DNA of 64,000 nt from Natronorubrum texcoconense (GTDB lineage Archaea > Halobacteriota > Halobacteria > Halobacteriales > Natrialbaceae). The notes under the pieces are model-generated. The model had not been told where the DNA came from. It saw only the letters and a list, made by a program, of their open reading frames with translations, and ran no database searches. Position numbers and translations under genes: made by a program. The stretch is from NCBI RefSeq assembly GCF_900100335.1, contig NZ_FNFE01000004.1, forward strand, positions 124,001-188,000. Reading direction: 5' to 3'. Positions 53,905-62,166 of the stretch are shown in pieces (the stretch's first letter is position 1; every line of letters starts with the position of its first letter).

Positions 53905-54357
53905 GTGTGTAACCAGTTCGTCGCTGCGCCGGAAGCGGCGATCGGTGCGGTTATCCCCTCGTCCGCACCACTCACGACCGTGACGCAGCGATCCCTCTTC
54001 GTACGGGCGATCTGGTTTCTGGTCATCGGCTGGTGGGCGACGCCGATCGTAGTCAACGTCGCGTGGTTCCTGAACGTGACCGTCGTGCTGGCACCGATCG
54101 GAATCAAGGTGATCAACCTCGTGCCGACCGTCCTGACGCTGGCGGAACCGCGGTCGTTTACGAACCCCCAGTTGGCTCGCGGCCAGCACTCGCTGGTGGT
54201 GCGAGCGCTCTATTTCGTCTTCGTCGGCTGGTGGCTCAGCCTTTTTTGGGCCAACCTCGCCGCGTTTCTGGCGGTGACGATCATCGGGCTCCCGGTTGCG
54301 ATCTGGCTGGCCAACCGGCTACCGTTCGTCACCTCGTTGTATCGATTTCACGGCTGA
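53905..54357 (+). CDS. YccF-domain membrane protein
   Basis: 150 residues, or 125 if translation starts at the GTG at 53980. The two repeated units SLFVRAIWFLVIGWWATPIVVNVAWFLNVTVVLAPIG and SLVVRALYFVFVGWWLSLFWANLAAFLAVTIIGLPVAIW are the tandem YccF domains, four membrane helices in all. Function unknown. The MITE-like copy B begins at its stop. Confidence 0.78.
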   Translation: MCNQFVAAPEAAIGAVIPSSAPLTTVTQRSLFVRAIWFLVIGWWATPIVVNVAWFLNVTVVLAPIGIKVINLVPTVLTLAEPRSFTNPQLARGQHSLVVRALYFVFVGWWLSLFWANLAAFLAVTIIGLPVAIWLANRLPFVTSLYRFHG

Positions 54358-54437
54358 TACGGTCTGCTGTAACTGTTTGCCGGAGCGACCACAAGACGGC
54401 CCGGTGTCGCTCCGGAAATCACGTACAGTGGATGGGG
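54358..54437. repeat. 80-bp inverted-repeat element, copy B
   Basis: TACGGTCTGCTGTAACTG...CCGGAGCGACC forms the left arm (54358-54390); the right arm ends near GTACAG. It matches copy A (6931-7010) over the whole arms. It starts directly after the yccF stop, 50 bp before the tRNA gene. Confidence 0.8.
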
Positions 54438-54488
54438 GAAGCCGAAATCCACACTGCTTATGCCAGTTGGTCGTTGATTCGTACTCGA

Positions 54489-54563
54489 GGGCGCGTAGCT
54501 CAGTCCGGAAAGAGCGTCGGACTTCTAATCCGACGGTCGTGGGTTCAAATCCCATCGCGCCCG
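54489..54563 (+). tRNA. tRNA-Arg (anticodon TCT)
   Basis: 75 nt. The acceptor pairs GGGCGCG (54489-54495) with CGCGCCC (54556-54562), discriminator G. The D-arm AGCTC...GAGC, the anticodon stem GTCGGACT/AATCCGAC with loop CTTCTAA and the T-arm GTGGGTTCAAATCCCAT are visible. CCA is not encoded. The TATA-like gcttatgcc is about 30 bp upstream. Confidence 0.95.
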
Positions 54564-54684
54564 TGATTTTCGACGAACGGCCGTGAGGAGGAAATCACGA
54601 ATAGCGATGGGTTTGAACCCTGCCAGTCGCAGCGTCGAACGTAGTGAGACGATCGTCTGGTTTCGGTTCAAATCCCATCGCGCC
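54542..54684. repeat. Duplicated tRNA-Arg 3' ends: putative att sites of an element remnant
   Basis: GGTTCAAATCCCATCGCGCC occurs at 54542-54561 in the tRNA and exactly at 54665-54684. A third, inverted copy lacking one base is at 54604-54620. Direct repeats of tRNA 3' ends are left by site-specific integrases. Only 103 bp remain between them and no integrase is seen, so this is a scar, possibly of several events. Confidence 0.7.
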
Positions 54685-55391
54685 GTGGTTCTGCAACGAA
54701 CATGGGTGTGAATCCGTCCGATTTGCTCACACTGCTCGCTCCGATAACGTAATCATCGTTGACACCGTTAGTAGCCTACGTCGGCAGAGCCGGTCGACGG
54801 CATCACGCTGGGGATAGGGGGGAAATCACCGATCATCGCGACACGCGACGATCACCATCCCCGCTGCCGACGTGCGTACACCCTTTCAATACAAGTGCTC
54901 AGTACCTGAACGTAGTGAACGTTCAAGTGTAGACGACGGAAACCGAAGACGAGTGCTCTACTTTCACTGGCGGCGATGAGTTCCACGTCCTCTCCAGCCG
55001 ATTTCTGCTCGCGGGCCAACGGCCCCCCTCGCATGGTTCGCGGAACCGGAGGTTACGCGCTAACGCTCGCTCACGAGTTCGCTCACTCATCCACCGGAAG
55101 ACGCTCCGCGCCTTCCGAGCCATTCGCTCATTTCATTCGCGAAGACCTCGCGCAATTTTGGGTCGCGTCTCACTATTCGTTCGCCGCGGCTCACGGGTCG
55201 CTACGCTCCCCGTTCACACCCTCGAGGCGCTCCCGCGAGTCGCGCCTCGCAGCCAGCGCGCGCCACCGCAGGCGTGGATTGATCGGCTCTAGGGGTGTGT
55301 ACTCCACCTATGCTGACGCTGAATGGGCCCCATTCCCACAGCATACCATTTCAGGCCGACGATACAACCCCCTCGAGTCCAACGTCCCTCC
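54564..55391. other. 828-bp gene-free tract after the tRNA
   Basis: Contains the att repeats, then filler rich in short inverted repeats (about 54990-55280), with no frame of protein character. The hairpins at 55095-55117, 55193-55213 and 55223-55249 have the 11-nt-loop design. It may be the eroded remains of an integrated element. Confidence 0.55.
55095..55249. repeat. Three hairpins with 11-nt loops
   Basis: 55095-55117: CGGAAG/CTTCCG, loop ACGCTCCGCGC. 55193-55213: ACGGG/CCCGT, loop TCGCTACGCTC. 55223-55249: CGAGGCGC/GCGCCTCG, loop TCCCGCGAGTC. Stems are perfect; the last spans 8 bp. Confidence 0.65.
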
Positions 55392-56620
55392 ATGGACGAT
55401 ACAGCCGTCGACGCGACTGCCTACACCGATATCATCGCTAACTCTGATAGCTTCGCCGAGCAAGCGCGCCGCCGCGCCGAGACCGAACACGAGGTCGTCG
55501 AGTGGGCAATCGACGAACTCGAGTCGATCGTCGACGAGCAGGGGGTCAACGTAGAGCCGTTGCTCGAGTACGCCCGGCGGAGCCGCGAGAGTCTCCCCGA
55601 ACGCCACCTGCGTGCCTACGAGGCGATGGCCGAGACGTTCGACGTCGATCCGGAGGTCTACGACGTCTACGTCTTCGCCTATTCGGAACTCTGCGAGGAA
55701 CTGGCCGAGGGGACGGGGTGCTCCGAAAAGAATCCGAAGGGATGTACGAACGCGCTCGCCGCGCCGCCGAAAGTCGAGTCTGACGGGGGGTTCAACACCG
55801 GTAGCGCCGAGACGACCGCCGATCCGGGTGCCAGCGATGCCGGGCCGCTCGTGCTCAAAAACCGGGATATCGCGGGCCGCGGGACGCGACCGAAGTCGAT
55901 CATCGAGCAGCCGCCGATCGACGACTACTACGGCTTTCTGACGGTCGACACTTGCGGCACGATTTCGACGTTCAAGGGCGTCAACGTCGGGGGCTGGTCG
56001 CGGCAAACACCTACATCGATAGCAAACGAGACGACGTCGATCCGGAGGACCAACTTCGAAACGGCACCGTCATCCGGATGATTCTCGAGGAGTGTGCCAC
56101 CGTCGACGAGGCCCGCGAACTGCTCGAGTCTCACCAGACGCGTCACCTCTGTGGCCAGACGCTGTTTCTGGCGGACGCGACCGACGCCGCCCTGCTCGAG
56201 GTCGATCCGGTGGCCGAGCGGATCGTCGTCGACGACGATCCCGTCGTGACCAGGACGAACCACTTCGTGAACGGCGAGTCGACGCAGACCGAGAGTTCGA
56301 CGGACCGACGCGAACGGTCGCTCGAGTTGCTCGAGGGCGTGGACCGACTCGATCGCGACGACCTCTGGGCGTTCGCGCAGGATCACGCGAACGGACCCGG
56401 CGACGACTCGATCTGTCGCCATCCGGAGCCCGAGACGGACGAACCGCACGCGTTCGGGCAGCTGACGACGGCGAGCACGGCGATCTTCGAGGGTGGCTCG
56501 CCGGTGATCGAGGTCGGGATGGGCAACCCCTGCGAGACGGAGCGAACGCGGTGTGAGTTCGGCGACGAGATCCCGACCGACTTCCGGACCGGCCAGCGGT
56601 GGCTCGATCGATTGCACTGA
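55392..56620 (+). pseudogene. C45 family acyltransferase/hydrolase (acyl-CoA:6-APA acyltransferase-like), frameshifted
   Basis: The first frame runs from MDDTAVDATAYTDII through KGCTNALA (predicted N-terminal nucleophile Cys) to TVDTCGTISTFKGVN; the second continues GLVAANTYIDSKRDDVDPED to the end. One extra G in the run GGGGG at about 55990 restores GVNVGGLVAAN, a natural C45 sequence. Intact length would be about 408 residues. These Ntn hydrolases transfer or cleave acyl groups on amines, including beta-lactam-like substrates. A sequencing miscount is the first thing to exclude. Confidence 0.8.
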
Positions 56621-56808
56621 CGGTCGATACTCGTTTTCCGGGTCGAGCGAAGCGTGCTAGATAGATCACGTAAATGCACCACGGTCACCGCCGTCCGAAA
56701 CAACTTCACTAACAGTTGCTCGACCGACCTGTAAGCGCGGTTGACGATGTCCGACTTTAGCGCGCCGATAGGGGGTTTATGTCGTCTGACGGTGGAAAAA
56801 CCAACGCA

Positions 56809-57102
56809 ATGCCCTCATACATAACACTGTGGGAATACACCCAACAGGGCGTCGAAGACATCGAAGACAGTCCAGAACGGGTCGATGAAATCGAAGAGCT
56901 GTTCGAGGAGATGGGTGGCGAACTCCGGGACTTTTACATGCTGATGGGGCAGTACGATACGATCACTATCAGCGAGTTTCCCGACGACGAAACGGCAGCA
57001 CAGGCAATCCTCGCAGTCACTGAACACGGTAACGTCACCTCGGAGACGCTGAAGGCGTTCTCTCGGGAGGCGACGCGAGAGTTGATCGACGGGCTCCCGT
57101 GA
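56809..57102 (+). CDS. GYD domain protein
   Basis: 97 residues from MPSYITLWEYTQQG. GELRDFYMLMGQYDTITISEFPDDETAAQAILAV is the GYD motif (here GQYD). An upstream ATG at 56779 adds ten polar residues; the TATA-like ggtttatg at 56773 favours 56809. A small ferredoxin-like fold protein of unknown function. Confidence 0.85.
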   Translation: MPSYITLWEYTQQGVEDIEDSPERVDEIEELFEEMGGELRDFYMLMGQYDTITISEFPDDETAAQAILAVTEHGNVTSETLKAFSREATRELIDGLP

Positions 57103-57370
57103 GTGTCTCCCGGACGGACCACGATCAATCGTCGACGCCGACGAGTCGAACACGAACGTAGACGTCGATCGTGTAGTCGGCTGACAGCTAGTTTACCGCG
57201 ATTCTAACACCGATTCGTCCGCTGGATCGTACTGCCGGCCGTGCTGAACATCTCTTCCGTATTCACCACGCTACATCAGAGAGGAATCGGAGGGGCCACG
57301 ACTTCTCGTGTTACGTCGGACGCATACACTGACCGTCTCGGCTCTGTCCCCAGTAAACTGAAAGACCGGT

Positions 57371-58444
57371 TCAGGCTCGAGCGGGCTGGGTCGCGAGGTC
57401 GGCTTCGAGCTGTCTCGCCGCCTCGAGTCGCAGCCGTTTCGCCTGCCGCTTCGTGAGCCGCGAGTCGGGGAGTCGATTCGCGAGCGGATCGTACGTCGAT
57501 GGCGTGAACCCGAGTTGCTGTAGGTACGCACGGACGCTCGAGTCACTCAGACCGTCGTAGATCGCGGCGTCGGTGATCGATTCGACGGTCTCGAACTCGG
57601 GAAGGGGAACCTCACTACCGGCGTTCGAGTCGTCGCCGACGACGGTGCCGCGGGCGTCGGCGTGCGTGACGATCGATCGCACCTCTTCGGCGAGGTGGAG
57701 GATCTGACTCGGGAGCGCGGTGTCGGGCGAGCGCCACTCGACGGTCGGCATCGCCTTGCGCAGTCGAACGGGCGTCCAAACCGCGTCGTAGGGATCGAAC
57801 TCGTCCTCGAAGTCGACCGGATCGACGCCGCGTTCGAGTGCGCGTTCGCGGAAGCCGTCGTAGGCGTCCTCGAGGTGGGTCTCCCACTCCTCGACGCTGT
57901 CGACGTAGGGCCAAAGCTGTCCCTGTTCGGGGCAGGCATCGTAACACGAGCGTCGGTAGAGGAACGGGCGCGCACACTCGAGGAGGCGCTCGCCGCGGTA
58001 GTGCGAGGAACTGTTGACGAGCGCGAACGCGGGGTCGAGCGCCGTCAACGTGTTCAGCTGATCGACGACGTTCGACTGTTCGAAGTGGATGTGCGTGCCG
58101 GCACAGACGCGGGCGTCCTCGAACGCCGGGCCGACGATCCGACGCTGGAGGTCGGTTCCCTGCTTGTCACGGTACGGGACCTCCTCCGGGCCGGCGTGTA
58201 GCGGGGTCGACAGCGGAACGAGCCGTTTGCCCTGTTCGCGTGCCGCGTCGACGGTGGTACTGATGAGGTCGCGGAACTCCGCGCGGAGTTCGGCCATCGA
58301 CTGGCACGGGGTGGTCTTGATCTCGAGCATCGGCTCGACGAATTCGGGGTCGATCTGCTTCGAAACGTCGAGCAGTGATTCGGGTGGGACCAGGTCGCCG
58401 TCGTCGTCGATGACCCAGTACTCCACCTCGAGGCTGGTTTTCAT
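57371..58444 (-). CDS. gshA: Glutamate-cysteine ligase GshA (GCS2 family)
   Basis: 357 residues from MKTSLEVEYWVIDDDGDLV. SLEVEYWVID is the Glu-binding strand; PMLEIKTTPCQSMAELRAEF, CAGTHIHFEQ and VEWRSPDTALPSQI are GCS2 motifs. Haloarchaea use gamma-glutamylcysteine as their main thiol, so this gene is its source. No glutathione synthetase is near. The in-frame upstream extension is not conserved. Confidence 0.9.
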   Translation of the reverse strand: MKTSLEVEYWVIDDDGDLVPPESLLDVSKQIDPEFVEPMLEIKTTPCQSMAELRAEFRDLISTTVDAAREQGKRLVPLSTPLHAGPEEVPYRDKQGTDLQRRIVGPAFEDARVCAGTHIHFEQSNVVDQLNTLTALDPAFALVNSSSHYRGERLLECARPFLYRRSCYDACPEQGQLWPYVDSVEEWETHLEDAYDGFRERALERGVDPVDFEDEFDPYDAVWTPVRLRKAMPTVEWRSPDTALPSQILHLAEEVRSIVTHADARGTVVGDDSNAGSEVPLPEFETVESITDAAIYDGLSDSSVRAYLQQLGFTPSTYDPLANRLPDSRLTKRQAKRLRLEAARQLEADLATQPARA

Positions 58445-58812
58445 GGATGGCTCCGTTGGGGGGTTTGGTGTTGCTGTGGCCCTCGAGCGAGCCGTCACCG
58501 GGCCAGCACGTGGACGGCGACCGTCGAACCCAAATGCGACGCACGAGTTCGTCCCCGTCCAGTGATTCGCTCCTGTAACTATCTCGGTAGGCCAGTACTA
58601 CGTGAAGGGGTTGAGCCTGCGTGCGCAGGGGGTAGATCATCGGCTCAAGACCGTCCTTCTCCCGCGCATCGTGTGGTAAGCTACCCCTACGCACTGCCGA
58701 CCGCAGTCCCGTGCGGATCGTGTCGCTCAACAACTCCACTAACACGAGTGTTACGTGGTTGCTTTCACGTCTCTGCTGGGTTCATAGCCGTGCAGTAACA
58801 TTGTGTAACTAG
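58445..58812. other. 368-bp intergenic region, no gene seen
   Basis: No convincing gene. Structure-like complementary segments around 58605-58680 (GAGCCTGCGTGCGCAGG) do not fold as tRNA. The last 40 bp hold a promoter for the following cluster. Confidence 0.4.
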
Positions 58813-59433
58813 ATGAGCAACGAAACGACCGAAGACGACAGCGGAACTAACGCGTCGGTAATCATCGTCGGCGGCGGCGCCGCCGGATTGAGCGCGGCGC
58901 TGTTTACGGCGAAGAACGGCCTCGAGACCACGGTGTTCGACACGGACGAGACCTGGATGCACAAGGCCCACCTGTTCAACTACCTCGGCATCGGCTCGGT
59001 CGGCGGCAGCGAGTTCATGGCGACCGCCCGCCAGCAGGTCGACGACTTCGGTGCCGACCGCCATCAGGACGAACCCGTGACCGCGGTCACCGAGACTGAC
59101 GACGGCTTCGCGGTCGAAACCGACGACGGCGACTACGAAGCCGACTACGTCGTCCTCGCGACGGGTGCCAACCGCGACCTCGCGGCCGAGATCGGCTGCG
59201 AGTTCACCGACGCGGACGTCGTCGACGTCGGCGTCGAGATGGAGACGAGCGTACCGGGACTGTACGCGACGGGTGCGATGGTTCGGCCGGAGGAGTGGCA
59301 GGCCGCCATCGCGGTTGGCGACGGCGCCGCCGCAGCACTCAACATCCTCTCGAGCGTCAAGGGCGAACACTACCACGACTTCGACGTTCCCGCCGACGCG
59401 GCGCGCGTCTTCGGCGAACAGCTCGCTGAATAA
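58813..59433 (+). CDS. FAD/NAD(P)-binding oxidoreductase, thioredoxin-reductase-like without CxxC
   Basis: 206 residues. SVIIVGGGAAGLSAALFTAKNGLETTVFDTDE binds FAD; YVVLATGANRD and VPGLYATGAMVRPEEWQAAIAVGDGAAAALNIL close the FAD domain. The NADPH insertion and redox cysteines of thioredoxin reductase are missing, so it is a one-domain flavoprotein. It heads a three-gene cluster with VOC and hydrolase genes. Confidence 0.82.
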   Translation: MSNETTEDDSGTNASVIIVGGGAAGLSAALFTAKNGLETTVFDTDETWMHKAHLFNYLGIGSVGGSEFMATARQQVDDFGADRHQDEPVTAVTETDDGFAVETDDGDYEADYVVLATGANRDLAAEIGCEFTDADVVDVGVEMETSVPGLYATGAMVRPEEWQAAIAVGDGAAAALNILSSVKGEHYHDFDVPADAARVFGEQLAE

Positions 59434-59456
59434 CCCTCTGAACGGATTTACACCAC

Positions 59457-60077
59457 ATGTCCAACGAGACCCAGAACCCAGTCACGCCCGCGCTACCCGA
59501 CAGCCCCGTCCACATGACGGGCACCGATCACGTCACCATCTGGGGGAGCAACGAGGCCGACACCGTCGAGTTCTACCGCGACCTCCTCGGGATGCCCCTC
59601 GTCCTCCGCCAGCCCAACCTCGACGACCCCTCCCAGACGCACCTGTTCTTCGACACGGGCGACGGTCGCATCCTCACTTTCTTCGTCAGCGACGACCGCC
59701 CGTCGAACCGGCAGGGCCAGCGTGGCGGCGTCGGCGCCGTCCACCACCTCTGTTTCAGCGTCGACCCCGACGAGTACGAGGAGACGATGCAGGCACTCGA
59801 GGACGCGGGCCACCGCTACAACGTCTTCGACCGCGGCATCTTCCACTCGATCTACACCACGGACAACAACGGGCTGGTGATCGAACTCTCGGCCGACAAG
59901 TACGAGATTCCCAACGACCGCCGCGGCGAGATCCTGGCGAAAGCGCAGGAACTTCGCGAGGAAGACGGCGCCGACTACGCCAAGGACGAACACCTCCGCG
60001 GCGCGATCGAGGCGCTCGGTCTCGAGGTCGTCGAACACGACCTTCCCGACGCCAGCGCCGGCACCGGTGGTCTCTGA
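59457..60077 (+). CDS. VOC-family dioxygenase/glyoxalase-like protein (MhqO-like)
   Basis: 206 residues. TDHVTIWGSNEADTVEFYRDLLGMPLVLRQ begins the first beta-alpha-beta-beta-beta unit; VHHLCFSVDPDEYEETMQALEDAGHRYNVFDRGIFHSIYTTDNNGLVIELS the second. Putative metal ligands are the His of TDHVT, HHL and the Glu of VIELS. Stop overlaps the hydrolase ATG by one base. With the next gene it recalls MhqO/MhqD quinone detoxification in Bacillus. Confidence 0.8.
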   Translation: MSNETQNPVTPALPDSPVHMTGTDHVTIWGSNEADTVEFYRDLLGMPLVLRQPNLDDPSQTHLFFDTGDGRILTFFVSDDRPSNRQGQRGGVGAVHHLCFSVDPDEYEETMQALEDAGHRYNVFDRGIFHSIYTTDNNGLVIELSADKYEIPNDRRGEILAKAQELREEDGADYAKDEHLRGAIEALGLEVVEHDLPDASAGTGGL

Positions 60078-60742
60078 TGGGCGCCGAGTACGACGTCGAC
60101 GGCCCGCATCAGGGTCAGCCACTCGTCACCGGCGGCACGCCCCTCGAGGATGCTTCCGCCGCGATCGTACTCACCCACGGGCGCGGCGCAACGGCCCGGA
60201 GCATCGTCCAGATGGGCGAAGAGGTTCACCGAGACGGCGTCGCACTCCTCGCGCCGCAGGCCGCGCGTAACACCTGGTACCCGAACTCGTTTCTCGCCCC
60301 CGTCGAGCGGAACGAGCCGGGGAGAACGTCGGGCTTGCGGGCTATCTCGGAAGCGATCGAGCGGGCGAACGACGCCGGTATCCCGACCGAGCGCCTCATG
60401 TTCGTCGGCTTCTCGCAGGGGGCCTGCCTCGCAAGCGAATTCGCCGCCCGAAATCCGCGACGCTACGGCGGCCTCGCCGCCCTGAGCGGCGGCCTCATCG
60501 GCGAGTCGGTCGAGCTCGACGACTACGCAACCGACGGCGCGGACCTCGAGGAAACCCCCGTCTTCCTCGGCTGTAGCGATGTCGACCCGCACATTCCCGA
60601 GGAGCGGGTCCACGAGACGGCCGACGTGCTCGCGGCGATGAACGCCGACGTCACGAAACGGCTCTACGAGGGGATGGGCCACGGCGTCAACGAGGACGAA
60701 CTCGAGTTCGTCTCCGAGATGGTCGCGACGCTGGTCGACTGA
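60077..60742 (+). CDS. Phospholipase/carboxylesterase-family alpha/beta hydrolase (MhqD-like)
   Basis: 221 residues. GFSQGACLASEFAARNP carries the nucleophile Ser; PVFLGCSDVDPHIPEERV provides Asp and YEGMGHGVNEDE the His. VLTHGRGATARSIVQMGEEV is the oxyanion region. Same family as MhqD and YitV esterases. Coupled to the VOC gene. Confidence 0.85.
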   Translation: MGAEYDVDGPHQGQPLVTGGTPLEDASAAIVLTHGRGATARSIVQMGEEVHRDGVALLAPQAARNTWYPNSFLAPVERNEPGRTSGLRAISEAIERANDAGIPTERLMFVGFSQGACLASEFAARNPRRYGGLAALSGGLIGESVELDDYATDGADLEETPVFLGCSDVDPHIPEERVHETADVLAAMNADVTKRLYEGMGHGVNEDELEFVSEMVATLVD

Positions 60743-60838
60743 ACTCGCGGCCTTCGGCTGTGACCGACTGTCTGTTCGCAACGACCGTTCGTCTCGAGCG
60801 AACGGCGACTTATTTTGCCTACGCGCGTAGTACCGACA

Positions 60839-61363
60839 ATGGCACCCTACAGCGCGGACCGGCGGACGCTCCTCTCGGGAGTAGCTGGGACCCTTACGAC
60901 GGTCTCCATCGCCGGCTGTCTGGGGACGGACTCGAGCGACGATAACGGGGACGACGAACCCGACCCCGTCGTCGACGAAGCGGAGTTCGTCGAGGGCGAC
61001 ACCGATCCGGACGCGTGGCGGGACGTCGAGGAGATCCGATTCGACGGTCACGTCGGCGGCTGGGTCGGCGTCGAACCGGCCGCCGTCGACCGCGTCGAGA
61101 ACCCGAAGCTCGTGCTCGAGGCGGGCCGAGAGTACGAACTCACCTGGGAGAACATGGACGGCGTCCACCACAACATCGCGTTCTGGGACGACGACCGCGA
61201 GGTCGTCAACGGCTACTCGACCGACGGCAACGAGATCGTCGGCGAGCGCGAGACGCTCGCGTTCGAGGCGACCCCCGAGATGGCGACGTATCGCTGTGAG
61301 TACCAACCGGAGGGTCAGGTCGGTGATGTCGTGGTGCTCGAGGATGCGGACGCCACCTCGTAA
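60839..61363 (+). CDS. Tat lipoprotein with cupredoxin fold lacking two copper ligands
   Basis: 174 residues from MAPYSADRRTLLSGVAG. The lipobox is IAGC (C27). In the cupredoxin domain the first His (DGVHHNIAF, H110/H111) and Cys153 (TYRCEYQPEGQVG) are kept, but the second His and axial Met of the usual C-x2-HP-x2-M loop are Gln156 and Gln160. It may be copper-free or bind copper differently. The membrane-anchored protein might serve sensing or transfer. Confidence 0.8.
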   Translation: MAPYSADRRTLLSGVAGTLTTVSIAGCLGTDSSDDNGDDEPDPVVDEAEFVEGDTDPDAWRDVEEIRFDGHVGGWVGVEPAAVDRVENPKLVLEAGREYELTWENMDGVHHNIAFWDDDREVVNGYSTDGNEIVGERETLAFEATPEMATYRCEYQPEGQVGDVVVLEDADATS

Positions 61364-61391
61364 ACGCACTCACGAACTCAGGTAGCACCGA

Positions 61392-61808
61392 TTACCGGAC
61401 GACGGTCACGGAAACGGGTGCTCGGCGGACGACTCGTTCGGCCACGCTGCCGAGCAGCACCCGCGAAACGCCCTCTCGCCCGTGGCTCCCGACGATGATG
61501 TGGTCGACGTCGTGTTCCTCCGCGAATGTGACGATCTCGCGTGCGGGATCCCCAGTGGCGGTCTCCGTTCGGAAGTCGACGTCGGCGGTGTCGACGATCT
61601 CCGGGAGGTCCGCGCGGAGTTTCTCGGCGGCCGTCTCCCGACGGTCGGTGAGCAGTTCGTGAACGGCTTTGATGCTCGCCTCCGTGTAGCCGTCCGCGAC
61701 GTCGACGACGCGCAACAGGACGATCTCCTCGTCTGCGTACTCGTCGAACGCGCGTTTCACTGCCTTCTGTGCCGGTGCCGAACCGTCGTACGCGACGAGG
61801 ATTGTCAT
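61392..61808 (-). CDS. UspA-family universal stress protein
   Basis: 138 residues. MTILVAYDGSAPAQKAVKRAF starts the domain. The ATP-binding loop is GSHGREGVSRVLLGSVAERVVRRAPVSVTVVR (G-2x-G-9x-G-S). It is of the ATP-binding type. The extension upstream is not host-like. Confidence 0.92.
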   Translation of the reverse strand: MTILVAYDGSAPAQKAVKRAFDEYADEEIVLLRVVDVADGYTEASIKAVHELLTDRRETAAEKLRADLPEIVDTADVDFRTETATGDPAREIVTFAEEHDVDHIIVGSHGREGVSRVLLGSVAERVVRRAPVSVTVVR

Positions 61809-61932
61809 GGTTCGTCGGTACGGGTGCCGGAGCCATAAATCCGGCCGAAGCGTTTCGGTCGGCTGGAACTCGCTCGGGAGATGCACCCTCGAGCGACGCT
61901 GCGAACGCAAAAATACGGATCGGACGGTTCGC

Positions 61933-62013
61933 TTAGTCTTCGAACCCGTCTTCAAACGTAAACGTCCCGTCGCGCTGCACCACTTCCCCGTCGACCTCGA
62001 TGACCGAGTCATT
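61933..62013 (-). pseudogene. Relic of an M29 aminopeptidase 3' end
   Basis: Minus-strand reading gives DSVIEVDGEVVQRDGTFTFE, then DGFED and a TAA, aligning with DSFIEVDGERVQEDGTFVFE, ESDG of the neighbouring gene. About 27 codons remain. Either a tandem paralogue was deleted or the end of the present gene was replaced, with filler between the two. Confidence 0.75.
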
Positions 62014-62031
62014 CCGAACTTTTTCCGCTCG

Positions 62032-62107
62032 GGTAGCTCACTTCGTTCGCTACCACTCACGCAAAAACTTCGATGAAAAAGTCCGCGACTCACTCCGTTT
62101 GTCGCGG
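62032..62107. repeat. Two hairpins with 11-nt loops
   Basis: 62032-62054: GGTAGC/GCTACC, loop TCACTTCGTTC (same as at 30314-30324). 62083-62107: CCGCGAC/GTCGCGG, loop TCACTCCGTTT. They separate the M29 gene from the relic of its end. Confidence 0.65.
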
Positions 62108-62166
62108 TCGGTACTCCTCACGGCTCGCGCCGTTCCCCGGTCGGATTCGCGGCGTTTTAACTCCGC

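Larger units (their letters stand above)
61809..62166. other. 358-bp tract with relic gene end and hairpins
   Basis: Holds the relic copy of an aminopeptidase end (61933-62013) and two 11-nt-loop hairpins (62032-62107). No complete gene. Confidence 0.6.

Noticed and set aside
54976-55554. Open frame after the tRNA and into the C45 gene
   Set aside because: Overlaps the C45 gene in another frame; its first half is filler and the peptide is Ser/Arg/Pro-rich.
58600-58690. Possible structured RNA or tRNA between gshA and the flavoprotein gene
   Set aside because: The complementary segments do not give a cloverleaf or a known RNA core.
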